A stretch of 20,123 nucleotides of DNA from Lingula anatina. Lineage: Eukaryota > Brachiopoda > Lingulata > Lingulida > Lingulidae. The stretch spans positions 90,384-110,506 of the forward strand of contig NW_019775828.1 of NCBI RefSeq assembly GCF_001039355.2, read 5' to 3'. The translations under genes were made by a program, and so were the position numbers. Positions 8,401 to 16,307 of this stretch are shown here, piece by piece. How positions within the stretch are numbered: position 1 is the stretch's first letter; each line of letters starts with the position of its first letter. The notes below the pieces were generated by a model. It saw only the letters and a program-made list of their open reading frames with translations, ran no database searches and was not told the DNA's origin.

Positions 8401-10729
8401 AGTGTATGGCCCACTGTACATCCATTCTATGTATAGATTTGAGATCGTGACCTTTGATAGGTAAATTATAAGACACATGTTGATAATCATTCATCTGTGG
8501 TAATGTTTTCCACAAGTGAAACAAAATAAAACGTTGTCGGTGGTATTGCAGTAACATTTTACCATAGTAGTTTCGAATATTAAAAAATTGAACATTGATT
8601 TAGTAGCATGCCTAGTTGGCAAAATGTTTTTGTGCTTTTTTTTTTTCCAATTTAGAGTGAAACTATTATATATATTACAACTTAAGATTATAACTATAAT
8701 TTGCTTGGACGCCTTGGTCTATATTTTAGGGCGTCGTGGAGTATATACCTAGGAAGTTGCACTCTTGGGATAGGCTCGGCGTGTACCAACGTAGCAGTAA
8801 TGGCAGACCGTTTATTAGATGCAACGTGAGTTTCTGCTTTTAAAAACTGACTAAAGAATGGCCAATTGTGCAATAAAAACACGACTTAAACTGCATGTTA
8901 TTGCGTTAGTTGCGACGTATCGTGTTCCACAGTTCTGGTGGAGATCTATAATGGCTTGGCTCTTTGTACCTCCACAAACTGAAATATGTGCACTATTTGT
9001 TTGGAAATAATATATTAACTGTAGATTTTTCAGGCATAAAAAATAATTACCTAACATCGTACAATGTTTATAACTAAATTACTTGACTTCTGTTACCAGA
9101 TGGCCCTTCGATAAGTGCGGCCGTCATCGGCCAAATTTCGAACGTCATACTTGAGTCTGTCCTATTCTTTTAATTGTTATATCATATTATTTTAGTCGGT
9201 TTAGATCAAAGAAGACATAAATGTTATTGTAATGAGTGAGATTGGTCGTTTTTTATTGCAGTGCCTCGGGCTTACCAGATGATATGACCACGTACGGGAG
9301 TCTGTCAGCCACTTTTGAAGCGTCTGGGGGAATAGGGCAAGTATCTTCTTAATTTCATTCTAGAAACATGAATTTATTATTATTATTATTATCATTTTAT
9401 TTTATTTTGTTATTATCATTATTATTATTATTTGCAAATGCGTTTCCTAAGGTACATTTAGCAAAACTCCAGTTAAGAAAGAGAATAATAGATATTAATG
9501 GCATCTTTGTAATTTGGTTATATGGAGATGCATCCGTATCCTCCGAAGGTGAGGGGAAAGCGATACGAAGGCCTGGTTACTTTTCATTTGTTGTTAGTCT
9601 CGGAATCTTTCATTTCCCACGCTTTTTTGGGTGCCGGTGTGTTGAATAAAGAATGTGGCGTTTCAGAATGGCAATATCCTAGTCCCCTATCCCTCAGACA
9701 AACAAACAAACAAACAAATTCACTTTCAACCTAGCAGTTAACATGCCCCTGTGCAGACAAGGCGTCCTTGTCCACAAAAGCACGCTAAACCTCCTGTTTC
9801 TTGATATCACACGCACATTTTGATTTAAAAATGACCATGTCATTCAAATTCATATTGCAGATAAAAACAGCATTTTGAACTTTGCCATGGTTGTTTTCAG
9901 GGACTTCACTGGTCCTATCTTCGGAGGAAGTGTCTTGGACAACTATCCTTTCAGCACATTATCAGGTGTGCTTACGGGTCTTTGTCTGGGGGATGTAAGT
10001 ACAGTTAGGATGGGAAGTTTTCTTAAAGCCAGTTAATTCATTTTAACACGTAACATTTTCTGCCCCCCCCTTACTTGATTTATAAATGTCACTATCTGAC
10101 CATGTATCTGTTGGCAACGTGGCTAACTTTTGACCGATTAACATTTGTTGCAAACTCACAGTAGGTCTTTAAATTACAATACCAGAAGTAAGTTTTTCGT
10201 AATTATCCGGGAGATAGTTGCCTCTGTCCGGACAATAACCGCAATTCCAGTACGAATTTAGACAGTTTGTCAACATCGTGCCGGGGCGGAACCAGGATTA
10301 TTTAAAAGGTGGGGGGGGGGGGGGGTCGCGGATGCTGAAGGGAGCCCGAAAAGCATTAGTATTTAAACGAACGGTGCCATCTGGTACGGTCTAATTAGAA
10401 CTATGATTCAGCTAGTCAAAATTCTAATTTCAAGAGGGAACCATTGGTATGATTTTTCTTTTCAGAAATTGAAGGGGGGTTAAGGACCCACCTGACATCC
10501 CTCCCCCTAAATCCGCAACTGCCGTGTGAGAGCGTATTTTGTTTAAGCATATCCGTTTATATTTTAGGTGAGCGTCCTGTTGATGTACCTTACAATCGCC
10601 CTTGCTGTATGTGGAAAAAAATCGGGATACTCGGAGGTGAGCTCTTTCAGGGAAATGCTAATTTTGAAAAATATGCCACATTATGGAACAGAAAAACATT
10701 TCATCCAGTCAGGAAATGATAATAAATGA
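2435..10729 (+). CDS. SLC18B1-like: SLC18B1-like MFS transporter, complete, 12 coding exons, 467 aa
   Basis: Exons: 2435-2575, 3800-3895, 4788-4861, 5246-5393, 5514-5679, 6103-6236, 6691-6801, 8129-8235, 8730-8825, 9262-9336 (GC donor), 9901-9994, 10568-10729. All phases agree and the sum is 1404 nt. The start has a good context (A at -3, G at +4) and no in-frame ATG upstream. The protein has 12 predicted TM segments: TM1 about 20-45, TM2 57-78, TM3 83-103, TM4 113-135, TM5 154-178, TM6 181-203, cytoplasmic loop 204-222, TM7 223-245, TM8 261-286, TM9 294-318, TM10 328-350, TM11 365-395, TM12 397-430, then a short tail. Motif B-like RVMESVGAA starts at R123; motif C GPLAGGGLY is at 167-175; GPIFGG at 387-392 echoes it in the second half. 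The order and spacing of IGAR(W), RVME, the GLGxxxGP...GG block and the PLFGL block match SLC18B1, whose human form has 456 residues. Human SLC18B1 is described as a proton-coupled vesicular polyamine carrier; substrate here is inferred. A GTGAGC at 10637 could be a donor, but the frame reads on to a stop shared with the paralog. Confidence 0.9.
2576..3799 (+). other. Intron 1 of the transporter
   Basis: Phase 0 intron, GAG|GTAAGG to TTTTCCAG|GCT. AT-rich. Apart from the TIR element at 3557-3724 I recognise nothing in it. Confidence 0.85.
3557..3724. mobile_element. 168-bp MITE-like element with terminal inverted repeats
   Basis: The ends are CAGGTCCGTAGCCAG (3557-3571) and CTGGCTACGGGCCTG (3710-3724), inverted repeats of 15 bp with one mismatch. 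Inside them the G-run plus TTC near 3583-3592 is mirrored by GAAC-C runs near 3692-3709. ATGTA flanks the element on both sides (3552-3556 and 3725-3729), a likely 5-bp target site duplication. No coding capacity. The CAG...CTG ends and the short size fit a non-autonomous DNA transposon, hAT-like by its ends, though a typical hAT duplication is 8 bp. Confidence 0.8.
3896..4787 (+). other. Intron 2 of the transporter, with a palindrome-rich block
   Basis: Phase 0 intron, CGG|GTATGT to ATTTCAG|TTA. The block 3921-4100 holds two copies of the perfect palindrome TAGATCGATCTA (3924-3935 and 4089-4100) and a CCCCGCGGGG palindrome (3937-3946). This suggests a decayed inverted-repeat element. The rest is AT-rich with nothing recognised. 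Confidence 0.7.
4849..4910 (+). repeat. 31-bp tandem duplication across the exon 3 donor site
   Basis: The unit starting CTTTTCTGTTTGGGTAAGTA occurs at 4849-4879 and again at 4880-4910 (one T more or less in the second). It spans the end of exon 3 and the start of intron 3, so two identical GGGTAAGTA 5' splice sites lie 31 bp apart. Only the first (exon end 4861) keeps the frame; use of the second would read directly into TAA. Confidence 0.9.
4862..5245 (+). other. Intron 3 of the transporter
   Basis: Phase 2 intron. The acceptor is the AAAG before 5246: the nearer TCTAG at about 5253 would break the frame, whereas 5246 gives FG|FLGEIKSGQ, which continues the family alignment. Holds the duplicated donor; otherwise nothing recognised. 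Confidence 0.75.
5680..6102 (+). other. Intron 5 of the transporter
   Basis: Phase 1 intron, GACG|GTAAAG to TTTATTTTAG. AT-rich, with no repeat or regulatory motif that I can support. Confidence 0.8.
6237..6690 (+). other. Intron 6 of the transporter
   Basis: Phase 0 intron, AAC|GTAAGC to TTATTTCCAG. Carries the twin CRE palindromes at 6511-6534; otherwise AT-rich and unremarkable. Confidence 0.8.
6511..6534. promoter_or_regulatory. Two full-consensus CRE (CREB/ATF) palindromes
   Basis: TGACGTCA occurs at 6511-6518 and 6527-6534, 16 bp apart centre to centre, flanked by AAATGA on the left and TTTGG on the right so that the whole block is roughly symmetric. TGACGTCA is the established CREB/ATF site. 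Two exact copies within 24 bp in an AT-rich intron suggest an enhancer, but binding is inferred from the motif only. Confidence 0.45.
6802..8128 (+). other. Intron 7 of the transporter (longest)
   Basis: Phase 0 intron, TTG|GTAAGT to AATTCCAG. The block 7080-8050 differs from the surrounding AT-rich DNA (GC-richer patches at 7080-7330 and 7540-7660, and GTAGCGCCCCTAGCGG at about 8058-8073). That suggests an old inserted element, but I found no clear terminal repeats, target site duplication or coding frame. Confidence 0.6.
8236..8729 (+). other. Intron 8 of the transporter
   Basis: Phase 2 intron, GAGGG|GTAAGT to ATATTTTAG. Contains a short T run near 8636-8646 and no other recognisable feature. 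Confidence 0.8.
8826..9261 (+). other. Intron 9 of the transporter
   Basis: Phase 2 intron, GCAAC|GTGAGT to TTTTATTGCAG. Nothing recognised inside; the short open frames here are chance. Confidence 0.8.
9373..9432. repeat. Imperfect (ATT)n microsatellite
   Basis: TTA/ATT triplets with a few interruptions, inside intron 10. The open frame over it is a repeat artefact. Confidence 0.85.
9697..9718. repeat. (ACAA)n run
   Basis: About five ACAA units. The preceding 9645-9696 includes AATAAA, so this could be the tail of an old retroposed insert. The upstream paralog has poly(A) here instead. Confidence 0.7.
9995..10567 (+). other. Intron 11 of the transporter
   Basis: Phase 0 intron, GAT|GTAAGT to ATATTTTAG. 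It aligns with 310-757 of the upstream paralog except for the MITE at 10281-10521 and a gap of about 90 bp. Confidence 0.85.
10281..10521. mobile_element. MITE-like insertion (~241 bp), family member 1
   Basis: Present in intron 11 here but absent from the same intron in the upstream paralog (the empty site lies around 715-722). The left end reads CCGGGGCGGAACCAGG. The right end, read on the other strand, is CAGTTGCGGATTTAGG, so the two are imperfect inverted repeats of the CAGTGGCGGATC type known from hAT-like MITEs. Internal blocks such as AACGGTGCCAT and AGCTAGTCAAAATTCT recur at 18479-18707. There is no coding capacity, and a clean target site duplication is not visible. Confidence 0.75.
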
Positions 10730-11042
10730 CAAAAAAGTCACCTGTCTTTGTTCTTTACGGTAGATTGGGGGTTATATATGAGGAAATAATAAAAAACTAG
10801 CTTCCTATTTTAATAGCGAATACCTCTAACAAAATAATTTCAAAGTGTTTTGCAAGTAGATTGAAAAGTAGATTGAAAACAATAATCCCGATATAATTCA
10901 TGATAATCAGCAGGGAATTATCAGTGTATGATAAACAGATGAAATATAAGACAACTGTAAAATGTCATGAAATTTTTGTAGATGATAAAAAGGGATTGTC
11001 ATTCATCATCAAAAGCATATCACTCGTCATCAATGGTTTATA
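10730..11042. other. Proximal 3' flank of the complete transporter
   Basis: Paralogous to 920-1235. AATAAA at 10721-10726 overlaps the stop codon and could act as the poly(A) signal. No coding sequence seen. Confidence 0.7.
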
Positions 11043-11985
11043 GATCAAGTTTTGGAATTCTTTAGACTGGAAAAAATATTCAGTGTTTGAACAACGAGTT
11101 GAAATTTCCCTGACTCATTATGGCATCTGCTCGTCATTCTTTCATCGAGGGTGTCGATATATTGATTATACTTGGAGCAAAGAAGAAGATAACGGGGATA
11201 CAGATAGGCAGATTAGATGTTAAGACATGTCTGTGTACTGATGACACTATCTTAATTATAGGATCTAGAACTAAAACTACACTGTAACACTAGAATCTAG
11301 AACTAATAACAGAAGTAACGCAAAGAAAAAAACGCGAGTTTGATAATAATATCGTGATTGCACGCAATTAAGTTTTTGATGAAAAATTAATAAAACATCG
11401 ATATCAAGTTTTTAGCGCAGCTAGTTTTTAATGACTCATTTGTGCTCGATGCAAGCTCGCAAAATGATGGTATTTGTGGGGAAAAACTTACTCCACACAA
11501 AACAGGCCTGTTTGCGAGACATGTCTGTAAGAAAACATCATTTAATTTTCCTTTCAGTAAACAATGCCACTGTATCAAAAATGGAAACATCTCTTTGGAC
11601 CATCCTGTAACCGCCCCCCCCCCTTCTCGTATACCCATCACAAAAGAGAAGAATTTAAACGTTTAGGCTGCTATTTTATAAACAGGCAACAATTTTTCTT
11701 TTTTCATTAACGCGATGACCTCATATCATCCGTTATGCCCTCGTCGTAAACTATGTTTCTGGCAAACTACTCCAACGCTGTGCTTCAGATTAAAACGTAC
11801 AGTTCAATTCAGTGCAGTTAATTTATTTTTCAGCTCAGGATGTCATATCAGATATAGTGCAATACAAGTCAACAGTGCCAAAATAGATTATTAACAAGGT
11901 CGACTTAAGCTGTAAAAAAATTCTATAACATGGTGGTCATTCGGTACACGATAAGTAATGGACATATTAAGCGTTAGCTAAGAGA
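11043..11985. other. Unmatched ~0.94 kb stretch in the 3' flank of copy B
   Basis: Absent between about 1235 and 1275 in copy A, so it was either inserted here or deleted there. It has no clear terminal inverted repeats or poly(A) tail. The short open frames at 11387-11641 (minus) and 11442-11666 (plus) overlap each other and resemble nothing I know. A C run lies near 11616. Confidence 0.6.
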
Positions 11986-12873
11986 AGGCCATGTATAAAA
12001 AAAATGACAAAACAACAAATAAACGCCATTAGGTACACAAATTTCCTCAGCGATATAAGACCCAACAAAGAGTCCCAATGTATTTGTTACGATGCCGCAG
12101 CTACGAACGCTAGGGTGTACTTGGCTAAAATACTACCAAAGGCGTGCGCTGGGTTTCATTGCGTTGCATTCTAATATATTGCAATAAAAGCAAAATGCAG
12201 GTGTACAATTATCCTGCCATTCGATGATCAAACCGTAGTATAAGTCGGTTACAAATTACTATCTACAAGAGGCACAGATCGCTTTTCGCTAGATATTCAC
12301 AGATATTTCTCTGGCTAATTATTAATAATTGCTCATAATTGACGCCTTCACTCAGTTGACATTTGTTGAAGAGCACTGATACTCATGTACGAGTAATTGA
12401 CTCCCACTGTGTGCTACAACCAAGAGTGTAATTGCGTCGACAACTCCTCGTTTAATGACTCTGTCGCATGCTGTAGACGATTTGTGCTATATCTATACTC
12501 TCTTCCATAGGTGATCTGTAGATGGCTGAGCAAAATCGTTTAAGTATCTACCGGCGTATATTCAACTTTACATTACAAGTTACACGTATGACAGAAAGAA
12601 ATTATGTCTCCAAATATATATACATCTTTTCCATTAAATAGTTGCCCTTAAAAATATTAGAGCATATTTTGATTTAAGCAATTTCACACCATATAAAACA
12701 AACTACAATTAGTTTGATAAACTAAATTAATAAAACCTGGGATTAAGGAATATTAATCAATATACAACAAATTTCTATAATGATCAGATGGATCTGGCTG
12801 AGAAGATCTCGAAGCTTTACATTCAGACGGCGTAGCTGTGTTTTCTCATAGACGTAAATGTCGCACCCTCTAG

Positions 12874-12978
12874 TTACAGAAGTCGCATACATAGTGCCTG
12901 CAGTGGTTGAAACTTATCCAAAGCTGCGGCACAAGCATCATTCTCTCGTCCGTGGTTTGAGAAGGGCGGCTTGGAAAA
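12874..12978 (-). other. Possible coding remnant or exon, 34 codons plus stop
   Basis: The minus strand reads FSKPPFSNHGRENDACAAAL... to ...LCMRLL and a TAA at 12876-12874. The frame is open back to 13011. Composition looks more like protein than the usual AT-rich noise and the stretch is GC-richer than its surroundings. CAAAG before the first codon is a poor acceptor. I do not recognise it; it could be a terminal exon, a degenerate gene fragment or chance. Confidence 0.15.
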
Positions 12979-13551
12979 CTTTGTATTATGTACAGTGAGT
13001 TTTGAATTCAGTCACTGTTGAATTAAGAGAAGCAGAGTAACTGGGATAAAATAAACAGCATTTTGTCCATCCATTTATGGTGAATCAACGCCAAGGCATT
13101 GTTTCAAATCTGACAAAGTCTTCCAATACTATAAGTTCAATGTGTGACGTCGCCTTGTTTCTTATCAAACGAAGATGACTCTTCCTTTTATGGCTTTACG
13201 TTTGATGTTCCAAGATACCTCCAGGTTGTTGAGTTTTTAACGATTTATAAATAGTATATTTGTATTGTGTCAGTTACGCAAGAACTATCCACCTATGTCA
13301 GTAAATTTTCACTGTGGCCGGCGGAAGTTATCATAATTTCATAGTCACTTGTAAATTTGTGGACAAATAATGTAGCAGTTTTTCACCATTTATGGAGAAA
13401 TTTTCAGGATAAACAGTTATTCAGGAGGGAAATCCAATTCAAGCGGATCCGTCTCTCCTGATATCTTAAAATAATTCATTTACTTCGTAAATATGTGCAT
13501 GTGCATTCTGCCTTGGCGGAGGTCTGCCTTCTAGCAATGCTCGCTATTCAT

Positions 13552-13617
13552 TTAACGCAGAAGAAAAACTCTGCCAGCATCGGTAATGTCAAAGTCTTCC
13601 ACGCCGTACTTGGCAAA
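13552..13617 (-). other. Possible coding remnant or exon, 21 codons plus stop
   Basis: The minus strand reads FAKYGVEDFDITDAGRVFLL, then R and TAA, directly after an acceptor-like CTTGACTGCAG. It lies upstream of the 12874-12978 piece on the same strand, but both pieces end in stops, so they cannot simply be consecutive internal exons. Unrecognised; too short to be sure. Confidence 0.13.
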
Positions 13618-14339
13618 CTGCAGTCAAGGTCTGCAATTAAACAATATACGTTTCTTTTCAATTTTCAATATGCGCTTAGTAAACTTTTCCTTAATTCACA
13701 GAGATATAACATATTCAATACCAAATTAGATACCAAAGTTGGTACAAATACTGATATAAAAAAAAAGAAATTCAATGAATCAGAATCAATGACCTCTAGT
13801 AAAGTAATATGGTGAAAATTTTGAATTTTGTCCGAGTTTTGACCGAGCACCACGTGATTAAAAAGTTTTGAAAAAATGTGTTACTGCGATCCTCCCTATA
13901 CATGTACCTTTCTTTTTCTACTTGTGCTTTCAACTAAAATCCAATATAAGGTCTTACATTCATTTAGAAATTTACCTATATGCACTTACGATTTCCCATC
14001 TTAAAGATTACTTTTTCCTTCTTGTTAAGAGTCTTTCAGAACATTTAGTTTGGTTTTGCCGCTTGTACACTTCACAATCTCTTGTGCTATTCTGCCCAAA
14101 TGCGTGATTGTGTTTGCTTGCCTTACATATTTCACAGATGTTAAATACGGGGTATGATAATTCATCAAACACGTACACGTACTGTTATAAAATATGTGCA
14201 TAATAATAAAAAAGAGTATTTTTAAAACATGTTATGACAAATGTGACAGGTATTTGAGATGTGCATGGCTAATAAGAGACACTAACATAGTAACACGTCA
14301 TATTATTGCAAGAAATAACTTCCAGTAACCAATGAAAAG

Positions 14340-14688
14340 ATCAAATGTTATTTTGGTTGGATTTTAAGACATAACAACCCCAATTCAATAAAAAAATGCG
14401 GCTTGGTGGTTTTTACTATTAGTCCAATGTCGCCAAAAATACATGCAAGAAACCAAACAAATAACAATATCCCGATCATGCTTACTTTTTTAAGGAACCT
14501 GCCTTTTAAATATAAGGCAATTATTTTGCACTTTAGAGGCCAATGTCCACAAAATACACAAAAAGAAAAACATGTTATCAGGCTGACTTTAAAAAACCTC
14601 ATCCAGAATATTGGGATTTTTTGTAAAAAAAAAAGAATATACTCTAGATCTTTGAATAAAACACTACTGAAGGAGTACATACATATAC

Positions 14689-14721
<33 letters not shown>
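14340..14721 (+). mobile_element. Possible retroposed sequence ending in a 32-nt poly(A) tract
   Basis: An AATAAA at 14655-14660 lies about 30 bp before an uninterrupted run of A at 14690-14721, the spacing of a genuine mRNA 3' end. This is the signature of a retroposed transcript or non-LTR element. Both strands carry an open frame of about 110 codons here, neither resembling a known protein. The 5' limit is uncertain and I could not find a target site duplication, so a simple A-rich microsatellite remains possible. Confidence 0.4.
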
Positions 14722-14722
<1 letters not shown>

Positions 14723-15066
14723 AAGATGATGGCCATGCCTGTTATGCTCAGATATGTAGTCAGGATAGCCAAATAGCCTGGCTTGTATAGTATGTATACC
14801 TGGATGTTAATGACTTAAATTATTTAGTTACTTTCATTCTCAAAACAATACAAAAAACTAGACAAAACTACAGGCATTGCAATAATACTGTTTGCTACAC
14901 TGCGTTCTGCAGCCTATTCTGTACTACTACTACTACTACTACTTACAATAATGATAATAATAACAATAGTTATTATTATTATTATTATTAGAATGAAAAA
15001 TACCAAAGGCAAACAAACGTATTATATTGCTCATTTACCTGGTTATCGAAGGCCTGTCACTCCTGT
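14722..15066. other. 3' flank of the GPCR with microsatellites
   Basis: Contains (CTA)n at about 14923-14943 and AAT/ATT triplet runs at about 14949-14990. This is the expected 3'UTR side of the minus-strand GPCR; I cannot single out a poly(A) signal. Confidence 0.6.
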
Positions 15067-16197
15067 TCAAGCAGCACCTATGGTGCTGATAGCTCGCACT
15101 CCAGGCTTTGGCCCGTCTGGCGCTGCACTTCTTTTGCGTTCTGCCATATCGCAAGCAGCTTGCCCTCTCTTGTTTGGCTTTTGATGGCAACACAACGACT
15201 TCAAAGTGCTTCTGAATTTTCCCCCGAAAAGGCCGTAAATGAAGAAATTTACACAGGAGCTAAGTGTACAGAACAAAACCATGACTGGGTATACATAAAC
15301 CATGCCTCGCATTTCGCCAAAACGCTGGTTCCCAAAGAGTCCAAAGAGACAAGACAGAGAGACTGTTAAGGAGGCGGCCAAAGTAGTTAGGGCGATCACC
15401 AAAGTCATTTTGATCAAAGTACGATGAACACCCAACTTGTGCATGGCAATCATGGTTGGATTCTTGGCAAGAACCCTCATGTAATGAGCCATCTTGGCAT
15501 TCAGAACCAGGACGATAATGAAAGGAACCAAAAAATGCACAAAAACGTAAGAAAAAGCAGTATACGCTTTGTGGTATTCTGAAACCGGTAATGGGGCGCC
15601 TAGACAAAACACAGGGGATGTTGTGTTTAGGGGACAAGGACGCTCAGGCAAGGAACCAAAGAAATATCGTGGTACATTGTTGAGAAAAGCAAAAATCACG
15701 ATGCAGCCAACTCTAAACGCCCAAACCTTGATAGGTGCGGTTGGTCCACTCCTAAGGGCGTTGTCTGAACAAAGGTGAAGATAACGATCAAACGTTATGA
15801 GCACTACTATCCAGGGTGGGATCAGGAAGAGGGAATACTTTAACCCCCACAAAAGCCGGGAGTGTTTCATCAAGGTAAAGAAGTATTCTTTGAACCACCC
15901 AGTATAAGGGTACATGGCTTGGAGGCTGAAGTTTAAGAGTGTCGCTAAAAGATGGATGTTATCGGCCACTGCCAAGCATATCAAAAGGAACGAAGTCGAG
16001 CTCCGTTTTTCGAAACGTGAAAATACAGCCATAGAGAGAAAATTCAGAATAAGGCCAACCACAATAACGAGAGAAATCCCAATGCCACCTACCGCGAAAT
16101 ACAACAGATTGATGAAGGCCAAGTCAGGAATGTCCTCTTCATTTTCCTCTTTTTCAAGAAATGAGCTACCATTGACAGACATCTCAGTCGTATTCAT
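15067..16197 (-). CDS. Class A (rhodopsin) GPCR, FMRFamide-receptor-like, intronless, 376 aa
   Basis: A plasma-membrane receptor that would signal through G proteins; the ligand is probably a neuropeptide (inference). The frame is open from 16302 (411 aa), but I prefer the ATG at 16197: it starts MNTTEMSVNGSS with N-glycosylation sites at N2 and N9, directly before TM1, and a TATAAA overlaps the first ATG. Seven TM segments at about 30-58, 68-91, 115-142, 158-180, 211-235, 261-287 and 299-323. Class A marks: GLILN (N52), LAVAD (D79), FDRYLHLC (DRY 137-139), P225 in TM5, and Cys336-Cys337 as a likely palmitoylation site. PRYF at the end of TM4 (176-179) and VNFFIY in TM7 (316-321) instead of NPxxY recall the FMRFamide receptor group. 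Missing are the TM3 cysteine that normally pairs with loop 2, and the TM6 CWxP. It is convergent with the transporter. Ends at TGA 15069-15067. GPCR class is near certain; subfamily moderate. Confidence 0.92.
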   Translation of the reverse strand: MNTTEMSVNGSSFLEKEENEEDIPDLAFINLLYFAVGGIGISLVIVVGLILNFLSMAVFSRFEKRSSTSFLLICLAVADNIHLLATLLNFSLQAMYPYTGWFKEYFFTLMKHSRLLWGLKYSLFLIPPWIVVLITFDRYLHLCSDNALRSGPTAPIKVWAFRVGCIVIFAFLNNVPRYFFGSLPERPCPLNTTSPVFCLGAPLPVSEYHKAYTAFSYVFVHFLVPFIIVLVLNAKMAHYMRVLAKNPTMIAMHKLGVHRTLIKMTLVIALTTLAASLTVSLSCLFGLFGNQRFGEMRGMVYVYPVMVLFCTLSSCVNFFIYGLFGGKFRSTLKSLCCHQKPNKRGQAACDMAERKRSAAPDGPKPGVRAISTIGAA

Positions 16198-16301
16198 GGC
16201 TTTTACAAGTTTAACAGGATTGCAGAGCAGAGGAAAGCGTCGGAAATTAAAGTCGTTCGCAAGCTGGAGAAGTCTGAATTCATGTCTTACTGGAGCATGC
16301 A

Positions 16302-16307
16302 TTTATA
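16302..16307 (-). promoter_or_regulatory. Possible TATA box of the GPCR gene
   Basis: The minus strand reads CTGTATAAATGC here. The TATAAA ends inside the most upstream in-frame ATG. If it is a working TATA box, transcription would begin near 16275, leaving that ATG outside the mRNA and making 16197 the first usable start. AT-rich DNA yields such matches by chance. Confidence 0.35.

Larger units (their letters stand above)
9337..9900 (+). other. Intron 10 of the transporter, GC-AG type
   Basis: Phase 2 intron. The donor reads AGG|GCAAGT, the usual form of a GC donor, and the acceptor is TTGTTTTCAG. It holds an (ATT)n microsatellite at 9373-9432, an (ACAA)n run at 9697-9718, and from 9719 the start of visible similarity to the upstream paralog. 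Confidence 0.8.
9719..12600 (+). repeat. Segmental duplication, copy B (3' end of gene 2 and its flank)
   Basis: Counterpart of 31-1890. Aligned blocks are 9719 to about 10075 with 31 to about 400, 10085-10280 with 515-720, 10522-11042 with 720-1235, and 11990-12600 with 1275-1890. Two stretches have no partner in copy A: the MITE at 10281-10521 and about 11043-11985. Confidence 0.85.
12601..14339. other. Intergenic stretch between transporter and GPCR, with two weak exon-like pieces
   Basis: Begins where similarity to copy A ends. Mostly AT-rich. The minus strand has two short open pieces with protein-like composition, listed separately; otherwise I see nothing that I can support. Confidence 0.5.

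Noticed and set aside
10637-10642. GTGAGC as the donor of another intron after exon 12
   Set aside because: The frame runs on to a TGA shared by both paralogs without indels, and I find no further exon. The paralog has GTAAAG here, so the alternative is not fully excluded.
14348-14729. About 110-codon frames on both strands
   Set aside because: Low-complexity, Lys/Ile-rich or Phe/Leu-rich, no recognisable motif, and they run into the poly(A) tract.
15260-15637. 125-codon minus-strand open frame
   Set aside because: Another frame of the same GPCR coding sequence.
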